Notes under the pieces: model-generated
What the model was told of the DNA's origin: nothing
Databases searched by the model: none
The model's input: only the letters and a program-made list of their open reading frames with translations
Assembly: GCF_000186865.1 (NCBI RefSeq)
Contig: NW_008705570.1
Span: forward strand, 450,941-514,940
Origin: Aureococcus anophagefferens
Taxonomy: Eukaryota > Sar > Pelagophyceae > Pelagomonadales > Pelagomonadaceae
Length of the DNA: 64,000 nt
Reading direction: 5' to 3'
Shown here: positions 1 to 10,887 of the stretch, in pieces
How positions within the stretch are numbered: position 1 is the stretch's first letter
Layout: every line of letters begins with the position of its first letter
Program-made: the position numbers and the translations under genes

Positions 1-5
1 CCGTC

Positions 6-317
6 TCAGACGTCTAAGAGCACGACAATATGCCGCGGCTCCTTGAGGAAGCCCGCGCCGTTCCTGCGGCCGTCGGCGCTGCGGCCGTCGACGAGCCGCG
101 CGACGACCTCGGCGGCCTGCTGCACGGCCTCGGGCTCGTGCTCCTCGTGGCCGGCGAGGACGTCGACGAGCGCGCCGAGCGCCGCGTCGCCCGTGGGGCC
201 CGGGTAGGCCGCGGCCAGCGCTTCGAGCTCTTCGAGAGTGGACACGAGCTCGCCGCCGCGCGCCCACGCTAAGCGCTCCGCGAGCGTCTCCGCGTCGTCG
301 CCGTCGCCGTCGGCCAT
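6..317 (-). CDS. USO1/p115-like vesicle tether, N-terminal part (partial)
   Basis: Reads leftward from a clear ATG at 317. The sequence is an alpha-helical, armadillo-like stretch (LEELEALAAAYPG, ALGALVDVLAG, VQQAAEVVARLVDG) followed by GFLKEPRHIVVLLDV. That block resembles the segment of the p115/Uso1 head domain just before its 'DF.VR...LQLL' repeat, so the role would be ER-Golgi vesicle tethering. The frame hits TGA at 6-8, but a GT donor (GTCTGAG) directly follows the GAC codon, so the gene more likely splices on past the window edge. Only about 100 residues are visible. The family call is from memory of the motif, and an unrelated ARM-repeat protein is possible. Confidence 0.45.
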   Translation of the reverse strand: MADGDGDDAETLAERLAWARGGELVSTLEELEALAAAYPGPTGDAALGALVDVLAGHEEHEPEAVQQAAEVVARLVDGRSADGRRNGAGFLKEPRHIVVLLDV

Positions 318-341
318 GGCGTAGCGCAGCGCTCAGCGGTT

Positions 342-497
342 CGCGCTCGTGCTCACGGCCTCGCTCGGGCTCGAGGCCTACTCGATGCTTGAATTGCGGA
401 AGCGCTCGCCTCACGGCGGAGGTGGCGCGCAGCGCGGTGGACGCGCTCGCGCTCACGGCCTCGCTCGGGCTCGAGGCCTACTCGATGCTTGAATTGC
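342..497. repeat. 100-bp-spaced direct repeat between USO1-like gene and polyubiquitin
   Basis: A 47-base block beginning gctcacggcctcgctcgggc occurs at 351-397 and again, identical, at 451-497. The match extends leftward with one mismatch to about 342 and 442. The unit period is exactly 100 bp, so this is a recent tandem duplication in the shared upstream region of the two divergent genes. Confidence 0.85.
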
Positions 498-913
498 CGC
501 AACGGTGCATGTGTCCGCGACGCTGCGCGCGCGACGCAGACGTCGAGCTGAGTTTCGGGCGCGGAGCCGTGAACATTGGAGCGCTGCACGTCGTCCTCGT
601 CGCTTCCTCGATTCTCGCGGGCACAATCGCGAACGCCCGCGCGGCTGCGTCCGCGGAACCGCGCGGCGGGCACACGGCGCACTTCGACGGACGCTCCCGC
701 TGTCTCCATAGGCCAGGGACGAAGCTTGGCGCCGCCGATGATCGCGCGACGCGCCACGAACGGCCGCTTTCGGGACCGTATTTTTTGTCCTACTGAACCT
801 AGTATCAGCAACACAAACCTCTGTCTCTCCCTCGTCGAGGTTCCCCGCGCGCTCCTTCGTCTGACTTCCCGCCACCGAGTTCGTCCACTTTCGCAGACCC
901 CTACCTCGAAATC
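498..913 (+). other. upstream/leader region of polyubiquitin
   Basis: No convincing gene. The part at about 770-850 is the least GC-rich (a T run at about 780 and a pyrimidine-rich stretch) and lies 65-140 bases before the ubiquitin ATG, so it probably holds the promoter and 5' leader. Open frames here on both strands have no recognisable domain and look like GC-driven shadows. Confidence 0.4.
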
Positions 914-2827
<1,914 letters not shown>

Positions 2828-4077
2828 TCACCGATTCGCCCCCCCGACCGCCAACGGCGGCGTCCAGCTCGACTCGCCCGTCGCGTAGTTGTAGTAGTAG
2901 ACGGGGTCGCCGCCGGCGACCCAGCCCGCGGGGAGCTCGACGTCGGGCCGCCGCTGGCCCAGGTCCGTCCGGTGGAACGCCTTCCGGCAGTTCGGGCAGT
3001 CCGCGCGGTCCGCGCCGTGCATGGCCCAGCGCAGGATGCACACGCGGTGGAACTTGTGGCCGCAGTCTGGAAGCGCCGCCGCCAGCCCGCCCGCCGTGCC
3101 GCCGAGGGGCTGGAGGCAGATGCTGCACTCCGAGACCGCGACCGCGACGGTCGACCTGGGCAGGAAGAGGGTGCGAAATTCCCAACTTTGGAGGCTCATA
3201 TCTCATTTTTGGACGGGCGATCATCTCTCGGAGCGCCCTCGACGCGTAGATCCGTTCTCTGGAACGATCGCGCGCGGAACGCTCACGTTGAAGCGACATT
3301 GAATCACCCTTTTTCCTGCTCTGGTTCGCGCGGCCGCGGCCGCGGCGCCGCGTCCCGCGGCGCCGCGTCGAGCACATGCAGTGCGTCTCCTTCATGGCCA
3401 ACGAGACCATGTTGCACCAGGGCATCTCGCACCGTCGACGGCCGCGCGGCCTCGCGGATGCGCCGCGCGCGCGTCAGGGCCACGGCGACGGAGTCCTGCT
3501 CCGCGACGCCCCGGCGCCCCCGCGCGGGCCGCCGCCGGGACCGCCGCGCCAAAGCGACGGAAGCGCCCGCGAGCGACGCCGCCGCGGGCCGGTCGTCGTC
3601 GCCGCCGCCGTCGTCGTCGGGCGCCGTGGCGGCGCGGACGGCGCGCTTCTCGCGGCGGCGGTGCATGGTCTCGTACCAGGTGCACGTCGCGGAGCCCCGG
3701 TGCGCGTCCAATTCGTCGGCGGCGACGACCAAGTGGCACCGCGGGCACCGCAGCGCCCCGTCGACGAGGTCCTGGTCGCTCTTGAGGAAGGCGACCATGT
3801 TGTGGGGCCGCTCGCGCGCGTGCGCGATCGTGATGTCGCGCAGGTTCCGCAGCGACGACGACACGAAGTCCGCGGGGCCCGGCGGCAGGTGCTTGCGCGC
3901 CTCCCGCTCCTTCTCCGTGCGCGGCCGCCAGCGCTTCGCCCGGATGAGCATGGTCCGCGATGGCGCGCGCGCGACGTCGACGTCGAAGGCTGCCCCGACG
4001 GCGGCGCTGCGCGCGCGGCCGACGTCGAAGGCTGCCCCGATGGCCGAAGGAAGCCCTCGAGAAGCTGGGAGTTTCAA
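2828..4077 (-). CDS. zinc-finger, RING and WW domain protein (likely 3' part of a fusion with the aldo-keto reductase)
   Basis: Two exons joined over an introner (intron 3156-3331, minus strand), giving ...RPRP-STVAVAVSECSICLQPLGG. Domain order: a basic segment; a Cys2-His-Cys-like knuckle (CPRCHLVVAADELDAHRG...C); a RING finger (CSICLQ...CGHKFHRVCILRW...CPNC); and a C-terminal WW domain (LPAGWVAGG..YYYNYATGESSWTPP). RING proteins are E3 ubiquitin ligases and WW domains bind proline motifs, so a ligase with its own substrate module is likely. The 5' end is unsettled: the upstream aldo-keto reductase frame reaches no stop, and its GTAAGT donor matches three phase-1 acceptors leading into this frame. 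If separate, the gene could start at the internal MLIRAKRWRPR. Confidence 0.7.
3156..3323 (-). mobile_element. introner copy 1 (168 bp, shortened), in RING/WW gene
   Basis: Ends are ctgggcaggaagagggtg and, inverted, cagagcaggaaaaagggtg. The core carries the shared gcgaaattcccaactt and gatcatctctcgga blocks, but an internal part is lost compared with the other copies. It lies reversed relative to its minus-strand host gene. The splice borders that keep frame are a GC donor at 3331 and CAG at 3156 (phase 2). Flanking 8-mers (cggtcgac and gttcgcgc) no longer match, so the target duplication has decayed. Confidence 0.85.
3985..4060. repeat. tandem repeat carrying duplicated splice acceptors
   Basis: A unit containing cgtcgaaggctgccccga (minus strand tcggggcagccttcgacg) occurs twice. 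Each copy offers an identical GGGGCAG acceptor in the same reading phase, so splicing from the donor at 4101 could use either one without changing frame. Confidence 0.6.
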
Positions 4078-4101
4078 AACTCGAATTGAACTGCAACTTA
4101 C

Positions 4102-5451
4102 TCGTCCCGAAGTCCGCGAGGGTCTTGAAGGGCCCCTTCGGGTGGACGCACGTCTGCATGTGCAGGAAGCGCGTCTGCGGCTCCAACCGGCCGAGGGCCT
4201 CCATGTCGCCCGGCGACAGCGGCGCGTCGAAGATGTCCGCGTTCTCCGCGATGCGCGACGCCGTGGAGCTCTTCGGCAGCACGCTGCAGCCGCGCTGGAC
4301 GCCGTACTTGAGCAGCGCCTGGGCCGTCGTGCACCCGGCGCTCCGGGCGACCTTCGCGACCTCGGCGTGCTCGAGCAGCTTCCCGCCTAGAAGGTACTCG
4401 CGATCAGATCGCGCTCGCGAAACGCTCTCGGATCGCGCTCGCGAAACGCGCTCGGACGCGGCCGCACGCGCCGTCGTGCTTCATGAACGCCGCCGAGTCC
4501 GCGGACCCCAGCGGCGAGTAGGCGGTGACATGGATGCCCCGCGCCGCGCAGCCCTCGAGGAGCGCGGTCTGGCGCAGGAGCGGGTGGAGCTCGACCTGCA
4601 GCACCGCGGGCACGAGGCCCTCGAGCGCGTCGACCTTTTTCAGGGAAAAGTTGCTCACGCCCACGGCGCGCGCGAGGCCCAGCTCGTAGACCTTGGTCAT
4701 CTCCCGCCAGGTGTCGCCGAGCGGCGGCTCCAGCGTCGGGCCCGGCGCCGTGAAGGGGAAGTGAATGAGGTATCTGCGCGGGGCACGGGTCCCCGTTCAG
4801 CGCGGGGCAAAAACAGCGGGGATCGGGCTCGACGACCCATCGACGCCGAGGGCGCACAGGTCCACGTAGTCGAGCTTGAGCCTCGCGAGCGACGCGCGGC
4901 ACGCGGCCTCGACCTTGGAGCCGTGGTCGCTGTTCCAGAGCTTCGTCGTCACGAAGAGGTCGTCGCGCGTCACGTCGCCCGCGGCGACGGCCTCGGCGAT
5001 GGCCTCGCCGATGACCGCCTCGTTGGAGTACATGCGCGCCGTATCGATGTGGCCTGCGAGGCGCGTGCTCGGAGAGCTCGCGGACAAAACGCGGGCGCGC
5101 GCGGTAGCCCGCTCGGATCGCGTCGCGGACGACGGCCTTCGTCTTCGCGTCGCCGGCCAGCTTCCAGGTGCCGAAGCCCAGCAGCGGGATGGCGCGGCCC
5201 GTGTTCAACGTCGCGGTCCGAGGCGTCGCGACCCGCGTCTCCGGGCAGCGCTCGAAGACGGACCGGCTGCCCCAGCCCTTGGCGCCATCGTCCGCCTCGA
5301 GGAGCACGCGCTCCTTGGCGCCAAGCATGCGCGTCTCGAGGACGGCGACCTCCGCACCCATGGGTAGCAGGCCGGCCTGCTCCGAATCCAAACCGATCTC
5401 TGCGCGCAGAATCGCGCCTTTACGAGCTTTGCATCGCAGGCGCAGCACCAT
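4102..5451 (-). CDS. aldo-keto reductase with N-terminal SH3-like domain
   Basis: NAD(P)H-dependent carbonyl reductase fold. The start is the ATG at 5451; codons before it lack another ATG. Exons on the minus strand: 5451-5103, 5053-4858, 4773-4472 and 4386-4102. The first ~55 residues look like a small SH3-like barrel ([17 protein letters not shown]...GWGSRS). Then come AKR signatures: [25 protein letters not shown] with catalytic Asp and Tyr, [13 protein letters not shown] with the Lys, the spliced DL-YLIHFPF with the His, VGVSNFS, and C-terminal [19 protein letters not shown]. Two introns use GC donors. The reading frame does not end: a strong GTAAGT donor at 4101 leads on in phase into the RING/WW exons. 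Confidence 0.8.
4387..4471 (-). repeat. intron with tandem 24-bp repeat
   Basis: This 85-bp intron of the aldo-keto reductase contains a near-perfect tandem repeat (gcgctcgcgaaacgc followed by tcggatc or tcggacg). The frame-keeping borders are a GC donor at 4471 and a CTAG acceptor at 4387. Confidence 0.5.
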
Positions 5452-5576
5452 ACTCCCCTTAAACAATTCTTCAACGACTTTGTTTTACGCAAGGTTGACG
5501 CGGCCACCGGTAGCGCTGGGGCTGCCTCGTCGGAGGTCGTGCGGCCCGCGGGCCGCGCGGACCGCCCGCCGCCGCC

Positions 5577-8013
5577 ATGGGCAAGATGCGGGACGACTTC
5601 GAGCAGCTCGTGATCTTCGTCGGCGCGAAGCTCGCGAAATGGTCGGGCCTCGCGTCCGACGAGTCGGCGAAGCGGCGCTACCTGGGCGGCATGAAGCCGG
5701 ACAAGTACTACGACGAGGTCGTCTACCCGGACCTCAAGGAGACCTTTGAGATTCTCGGCTTCAAGTACGACAAGGGCAAGGAGGCGCGCACGAGCCGCGT
5801 TGCATTAGTCTTCGGAGAGACTTCCCAACAACGCGTCGCGCCCGTAGGTCTTCCTCGCGTTCATCGACATCGACGACGACAACAGCGGCGAGGTCAGCGT
5901 CAAGGAGTTCCACGCCTGGCTCAAGTACCCGCTGACGAAGTTCAGCGAGCGCGTCTTCGGCATGCTCGACCTCGACAACAGTGGCTTCTTGGACTTCAAC
6001 GAGTTTTTGATAGGCGTCTGGAACTGGAACACGTACGACGCGTCTTTGATAGCCAAGCTCGCCTACAACATCTTCGACGTGGACCGCGAGGGGAAGATCG
6101 ACATGGCCGAGGCCGACGCCATGCTGCGCATGGTCTACAACGTGCCCAAGTCGGACCCGGAAATCCTCGAGAAGATGGACGTGAACAAGGACGGCAACAT
6201 CTCGCTCGAGGAGCTCGAGCAGCTCATCGAGGTGCACAACTACATCCTCATGCCGGCCTTCGACCTCCAGCGCATGCTCAGGATTCGCATTTTGGGCGTC
6301 AAGTACTGGGAGGCCGAGAGCCAAAGAAGACGCGTCTACTTCTCGGGCTACGACGCGGGCGCGCAGGAGTCCTGGGAGTCGCTGAAGAAGATCCTGGAGA
6401 TCAAGCACCAGGCGCGCGTCGAGGAGGAGGAGCGGAACCGGAATTTGAAGGAGATGGAGATCCGGGAGCGCATCGAGGCGCAGAAGCTGCGCGAGGTGAA
6501 GCTCAAGGAGGAGAACCAGAAGCGGCGGGAGAAGCGCGCCGAGGAGCGGCGGAGAGCCAAGGAGAGCGTCGAGGTCAAGGCGGAGAAGAAGGCCCGGGCC
6601 ATCATGGACCAGCTGGTCGCGGAGCGCGACGACGAGGTCGTCTTCGGGGACCTCGCGATCCGGCTGGTGAACCGGGAGAAGTTCTGGAAGGCCTACGAGG
6701 ACTGGGTCATCAAGGCGAGAAGGGCGCGCGTCACGGAGGGCGCGACGCGGCACCGCCTCGCCGTCGGGCCCGACGCGGACCTGCGCTTCGAGGAGGATTT
6801 GGAGACGATGGAGGGCTACGGCGAGTTCTGGACGGAGGTCAAGGCCATCTGGACCATGGAGTACACGGACTACTTGTACGACCGGGGCGGCGTCTGGAAC
6901 ACGACGCTGGCGTCGCTCATGCTGAAGCCGCCCATCGACGAGCTCGACGACGAGTACGAGCCCACGTTTCTGGCCGGATTGCGCATGCGCTTCGCGGGGC
7001 GGAAGAAGATGCGGCGCATCAAGGCCCAGGCCAAGGAGATCCTGATCGCCCAGTTCCGCGAGTCCGAGGACGAGCGCGTCGCCAAGGAGATCGCGAAGCA
7101 GGAGGAGGAGCAGGAGCTCGAGTTCCGCACGCGGCGCACAGAGCAGGAAAAGGGTGCGAAATTCCCAACTTCAAAGGCTCCGATCTCGGCCGTTTTCCAC
7201 TCGTTTCGGCTGATTTTTGGACGAGCGATCATCTCTCGGAACGGTCTCGAAGCATGGATGCTTTTTTTTTCTGGAACGCGCGCGCGCGGAACACTCACGT
7301 TGAAGCGACGTTGAATCACCCTTTTGCTGCCCAGGCGGCGCAACGACCAGGTCGGCGAGTTCGGGAACAAGAAGTCCAAGTGGGAGCGGCTCTGGGACGC
7401 GAACGAGGGCCTGCCGTACTGGATGAACTGGGAGTCCCAGGAGTCGCTCTGGGAGCGGCCCGTCATCTGCCACGTCTGCGACGCGGCGATCCCGGACGAC
7501 GACGTCATGTGCTTCAAGTGCAAGAACGCGCGGTCCGAGTACAACCAGCGCGTCTACGACGAGCTGCACCCCCTCGAGGCCGAGGAGGAGGCCAAGGACG
7601 CCGGCGAGGACGACGACGACGGCACGCTCGTCGACGACGGCTTGATCTTCGACGAGGACGGCAACGTCGTCGAGCGCGAGGCCGTCGAGGACGTCCGCGA
7701 GATGGACGACGACGACGGCCCGCCGACGTTCTACCAGCTCTACCTCATGAAGCACGTCAACCGCTTCGCCAAGGCCTTTTTGCCGAAGAAGAAGCCCAAG
7801 GTCGAGTTCTCGCTCCCGGGCTCGCTCGCGGACCGCCTCGACCGCATCCCCAAGGTGCCCAACAAGCACGTCGTCCGCCTGCGCAGGGTCTGGCTCGGCG
7901 CGCTGCGCCTCGTGGGCATCAAGAAGCGCCCGCGGCGGCGGCCCGCGCCCAAGAAGGTCAAGGTGCTCCCCGCGCCCGCCGCGATCGAGCCGCCGCGGCC
8001 CGCCTCCGGCTAG
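5577..8013 (+). CDS. EF-hand protein with long coiled coil, WW-like and zinc-ribbon segments
   Basis: Exons 5577-5783, 5848-7130 and 7335-8013. Early EF-hand loops are visible: DIDDDNSGEVSVKEF, DLDNSGFLDFNEF, DVDREGKIDMAEA (degenerate) and DVNKDGNISLEEL, so it probably senses calcium. A charged coiled coil (EEEERNRNLKEMEIRERIEAQ...) follows. After the introner-derived intron come a WW-like stretch (LPYWMNWESQESLWERP) and a CxxC...CxxC ribbon (CHVCDAAIPDDDVMCFKC), then an acidic region and a basic tail. The first intron has a GC donor. The second is an introner, joined at phase 2 as FRT-RRNDQVG. A cytoskeletal or flagellar-type calcium protein is plausible, but the whole architecture is not one I recognise. 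Confidence 0.85.
7139..7334 (+). mobile_element. introner copy 2 (196 bp), in EF-hand gene
   Basis: Inverted ends cagagcaggaaaagggtg and (reverse complement of right end) ctgggcagcaaaagggtg. Flanked by a perfect 8-bp duplication, gcggcgca, at 7131-7138 and 7335-7342. The intron runs 7131-7334: its GC donor is the first two bases of the left duplication and its CAG acceptor is the right element end. Forward orientation relative to the gene, phase 2. Confidence 0.93.
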
Positions 8014-8032
8014 GTCATGTTGTTGTTGTTCC

Positions 8033-8662
8033 TTACGAGTAGGCGAGGACCCGCGCGCGCACGGAGACGACGGTGAGCGCGTGGCCGCCGCCGCCGCCGA
8101 CGCGGACCCAGAGCTTGTAGCCCTCGCCGGGCCGCGGCGCGAAGCTCATGGACGCCCGCGTGAGGTGGTGCGGCGCGGGGTCGCGGCCGCAGACGACGTC
8201 GGCGGACCAGGGCTGGTAGTCCCCCGGCGCTTTGCCGCCGTTCCGCACGACGCTGAGCATGCCCTTCTGGTTGCCCCAGCCCTGGTCGCGCCAGAGGAAC
8301 TCGAGGCGCGCCGTGTGCGGCCGCCGCCCGAGGTCCGGCAGGTCGAGCCACGGGTACGCGGCGTACTCGTTGTACGCGCCCTGCCAGCTCTTCGCGTCGG
8401 AGGTGATGGTCCGCAGGGGCTCCAGCGCGACGCAGCGCGTGTCCTTGGCGCTCGCGTCGAGCGCCAACGCGTCGGCGGGCTCGAGGTAGCTCGCGATGGT
8501 GGCGAGCTGGTCGTGCACGCTGCAGAGCAGGGCTTCGGGCGGCGGTGGAGCCGCGTCCTTCGGCGTCGCGTCCTCGCCGGCCGCGCCGCTCGGGACGGCC
8601 GGCGGTGGAGCCGCGTCGTTCGAGGCCAGGCTCCTGCGCAGGAGCCGGAACAAGCGGGCCAT
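8033..8662 (-). CDS. F-box-like N-terminus with beta-rich C-terminal domain
   Basis: A single exon from the ATG at 8662. After a proline/alanine-rich stretch (two PPPA-type repeats) comes a short helical segment (LLCSVHDQLATIASYLEPADALALDASAKDTR) that resembles an F-box. A domain with WLDLPDLGRRPHTARLEFLWRDQGWGNQKG and LWVRVGGGGGHALTVVSVRARV follows. F-box proteins select substrates for SCF ubiquitin ligases; the C-terminal domain would be the recognition part. I do not recognise that domain by name. The gene is divergent from the small membrane protein at 8757, about 95 bases away. Confidence 0.7.
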   Translation of the reverse strand: MARLFRLLRRSLASNDAAPPPAVPSGAAGEDATPKDAAPPPPEALLCSVHDQLATIASYLEPADALALDASAKDTRCVALEPLRTITSDAKSWQGAYNEYAAYPWLDLPDLGRRPHTARLEFLWRDQGWGNQKGMLSVVRNGGKAPGDYQPWSADVVCGRDPAPHHLTRASMSFAPRPGEGYKLWVRVGGGGGHALTVVSVRARVLAYS

Positions 8663-8706
8663 GCGCAACGATGCGCGAACTGGGCTTTAATTGCCACAAA
8701 AAGTGC

Positions 8707-8717
8707 AATATAAAAAT
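8707..8717 (+). promoter_or_regulatory. TATA-like element
   Basis: AATATAAAAAT stands out in GC-rich sequence about 40 bases before the ATG at 8757 of the small membrane protein gene. It is consistent with a core promoter; the transcript start is not known. Confidence 0.45.
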
Positions 8718-8756
8718 CGCTAAAAGAGTCGAGCCTCGCGCCGGCCACCCAAGCGA

Positions 8757-9015
8757 ATGGTAGTGCACACCAGCGGCGGCGACGAGCAGCTGAAGTGGTG
8801 GTCCACGGAGATCGGCGGCGACGAGGACGAGCCGCTCCTCGCGCGCGCGCGGCGTCGGAAGCGAACCAAAACACACAACCCCAACCACCGCCGCGTAGGA
8901 CTTTAGCATCCTCCAGGACCCGCGCTTCGTCGCCGCCATCGTCGCCGTGCTGCTCGGCCAGGCCCTCGCCGGGTGGTACGTCTGGCGCGAGATCCAGAAG
9001 GAGAAGCATGACTAG
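8757..9015 (+). CDS. small single-pass membrane protein (64 aa)
   Basis: Two exons, 8757-8842 and 8907-9015, joined in phase 2 through a GC-AG intron. The product begins MVVHTSGGDEQLKWWSTEIGG and ends in one hydrophobic helix (FVAAIVAVLLGQALAGWYVW) followed by a short charged tail, REIQKEKHD. It looks like a tail-anchored protein of an internal membrane. No family is recognised. Its stop (9013-9015) lies between two candidate ATGs of the next gene (9008 and 9020), so the genes touch or overlap by 8 bases. Confidence 0.6.
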
Positions 9016-10876
9016 CGCCATGTCGCCCGCGCTCCGCGCGAGCCTCCCGATGCTCTACGCGTCTGTGGCAAAGCCCGGGAGCCAGTTCGCGGGGCTGACG
9101 CTGGACCAGTTCGCGCAGCTCGTCGAGCGGTCGCCGCAGATCCGCACCTCCTTCGAGTCCTTCGTCGCGGACCAGGTGCCGCCGCCGCCGCCGCCGCCGC
9201 CCGCGCCGCCGCCGCGCGGGCGGCGCGTCAAGCTCGCCCTGGTCGTGCCCGCGAACATCTTCTTCTTCGACAGCGACGAGCGGGCGAAACACACGGTCTA
9301 CAACTGGAGCACGCGCGCCACGGGCGGCCTCGTCGCGTCCCACGCGCTCGTGCGCTACTGCGCGACGTTCTGCGAATTGGACGTCTTGGCCATCGACGAC
9401 CTCGTCGACCGCCAGCACCTCTACGACGCGGACCGGACGCCCCAGGTCGACGCCTGGGAGGGCATCAAGGTGCTACGCGGGCCGAAGCAGGGGCTCATGA
9501 AGGCGTTGGACGAGCTGTGGCAAAAGCATCCGGACGTCGTGACCGCGGCGACGGCGTCGGAGGAGGACGCGGCCTACGACATCTTCAAGAAGTCCGCCGG
9601 CTCCGACTCCGAGGACGACGTCGCCCTGTCGCCGGCCGCGCGCCGGCTCGGCCTCATGAACGAGGTCTATGATGTCGTCATCGCGACGCAGATGGAGCAC
9701 CTGAAATTCGCCATCGAGCACGTGCCCGCGCGGCACAAGTGCTGCCCGGTCCACGACCAGCACTCCCTGCCCTGGGGCCCCTGGCCGCCCTGCGTGACGG
9801 CGGCGAAGACCGACCCGGTCGTCGCGGAGGAGTGCGCCCAGTCGTCCCACGACTTCCGGCGGTGCACGCTGCTCTGCACGTCCGCTTTTGTGAAGCGCGC
9901 CGTCGTCAGGCACGGCGAAAAGGGCCAGAAGGCCGTCGTCTGCTACGGCGCGGACTACGCGGCCTACGGCGGGCGGACGCTGCCGGTCTATGATGTGACG
10001 GGCGCGCCGAGCTTCGGAGGCCAGCCCTTGACCGCGGAGATCTGCCGCGAGTTGCACCGCGCGACGGGCCCCGAGAGCGACGGGCCCACGAACTTATTTG
10101 CCACGCTCATCAGCCCCTGCGCGGCCAAGGGCGCGGCGATCGTCGCCGAGCTGGCGGCGCGCTGCCCGGACGTGCCGTTCCTGTGCGTGTCGACGCGCTG
10201 GACGCGCGACTCCGAGGCGGAGATCCAGGCGCTGAAGCGGCTGCCGAACGTCGTCTTCGCGAGCGGCGTGCCCTCGGAGCGCATGGACGCCCAGGTCTGG
10301 CGGCGCACGCGGGTTTTGCTCGCGCCGTCGGTCTGGCCCGAGCCCTTCGGCTTGGTCGCCGTCGAGGCGGCGCTCCGGGGCATCCCCGTGCTGTCGACGA
10401 ACCTCGCCGGTCTGCGGGAATCGAACGTCACGGGCCGGGTCCTCCCCTGCCCCCTGCTCATGGACATCCACGTCCAGAAGACCTTCGCGTGCGCCGACGG
10501 CCGCGACGTCGTCGCGGCCTTCGAGGGCCTGTCCGACGGCGAGCGGGCGACCCTACGAAGCGGCACGCCCGTCGCGCCCTTCGCGCCGGCGACGCCCGCG
10601 GACGTCGCGCGCGCCGCGGAGCCCTTCGTCGCGGCGCTCCGGGAATTGACGGACGCGGACGGCGCGCTGGAAACCGCGGCGGCCCGCGCGCTGAAGACGG
10701 CGCTGGACCACGTCGAGCTCCGCCAGCACAGCCTCGCGCGCGTGCTCCGGGGCCTGGACGTGGCGCGCCCGCCCTGGGTGCGGCTCCACGTCGACGGCGT
10801 CGGCGGCCCGGACTCGCAGCCGGGCGCCGCGGTGCTCGCCGCGAACCTGGCGGCGAATCTGGCCGTCGCTGGCTAG
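9008..10876 (+). CDS. GT4-type glycosyltransferase
   Basis: One exon; the ATG at 9008 or 9020 is possible. A proline run (nine P) separates a short N-terminal helical region from a GT-B fold. The N-terminal Rossmann part begins KLALVVPANIFFFDSDERAKHT. The C-terminal part carries the GT4 donor-binding signature WPEPFGLVAVEAALRGIPVL with the E-x7-E pair. No signal peptide or membrane helix is seen, so the protein is probably cytosolic. Donor and acceptor sugars cannot be told. A Cys-rich insert (HKCCPVHDQHSLPWGPWPPC) is unusual for the family. Confidence 0.75.
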   Translation: MTSAMSPALRASLPMLYASVAKPGSQFAGLTLDQFAQLVERSPQIRTSFESFVADQVPPPPPPPPAPPPRGRRVKLALVVPANIFFFDSDERAKHTVYNWSTRATGGLVASHALVRYCATFCELDVLAIDDLVDRQHLYDADRTPQVDAWEGIKVLRGPKQGLMKALDELWQKHPDVVTAATASEEDAAYDIFKKSAGSDSEDDVALSPAARRLGLMNEVYDVVIATQMEHLKFAIEHVPARHKCCPVHDQHSLPWGPWPPCVTAAKTDPVVAEECAQSSHDFRRCTLLCTSAFVKRAVVRHGEKGQKAVVCYGADYAAYGGRTLPVYDVTGAPSFGGQPLTAEICRELHRATGPESDGPTNLFATLISPCAAKGAAIVAELAARCPDVPFLCVSTRWTRDSEAEIQALKRLPNVVFASGVPSERMDAQVWRRTRVLLAPSVWPEPFGLVAVEAALRGIPVLSTNLAGLRESNVTGRVLPCPLLMDIHVQKTFACADGRDVVAAFEGLSDGERATLRSGTPVAPFAPATPADVARAAEPFVAALRELTDADGALETAAARALKTALDHVELRQHSLARVLRGLDVARPPWVRLHVDGVGGPDSQPGAAVLAANLAANLAVAG

Positions 10877-10887
10877 ACTAGCTCGTC

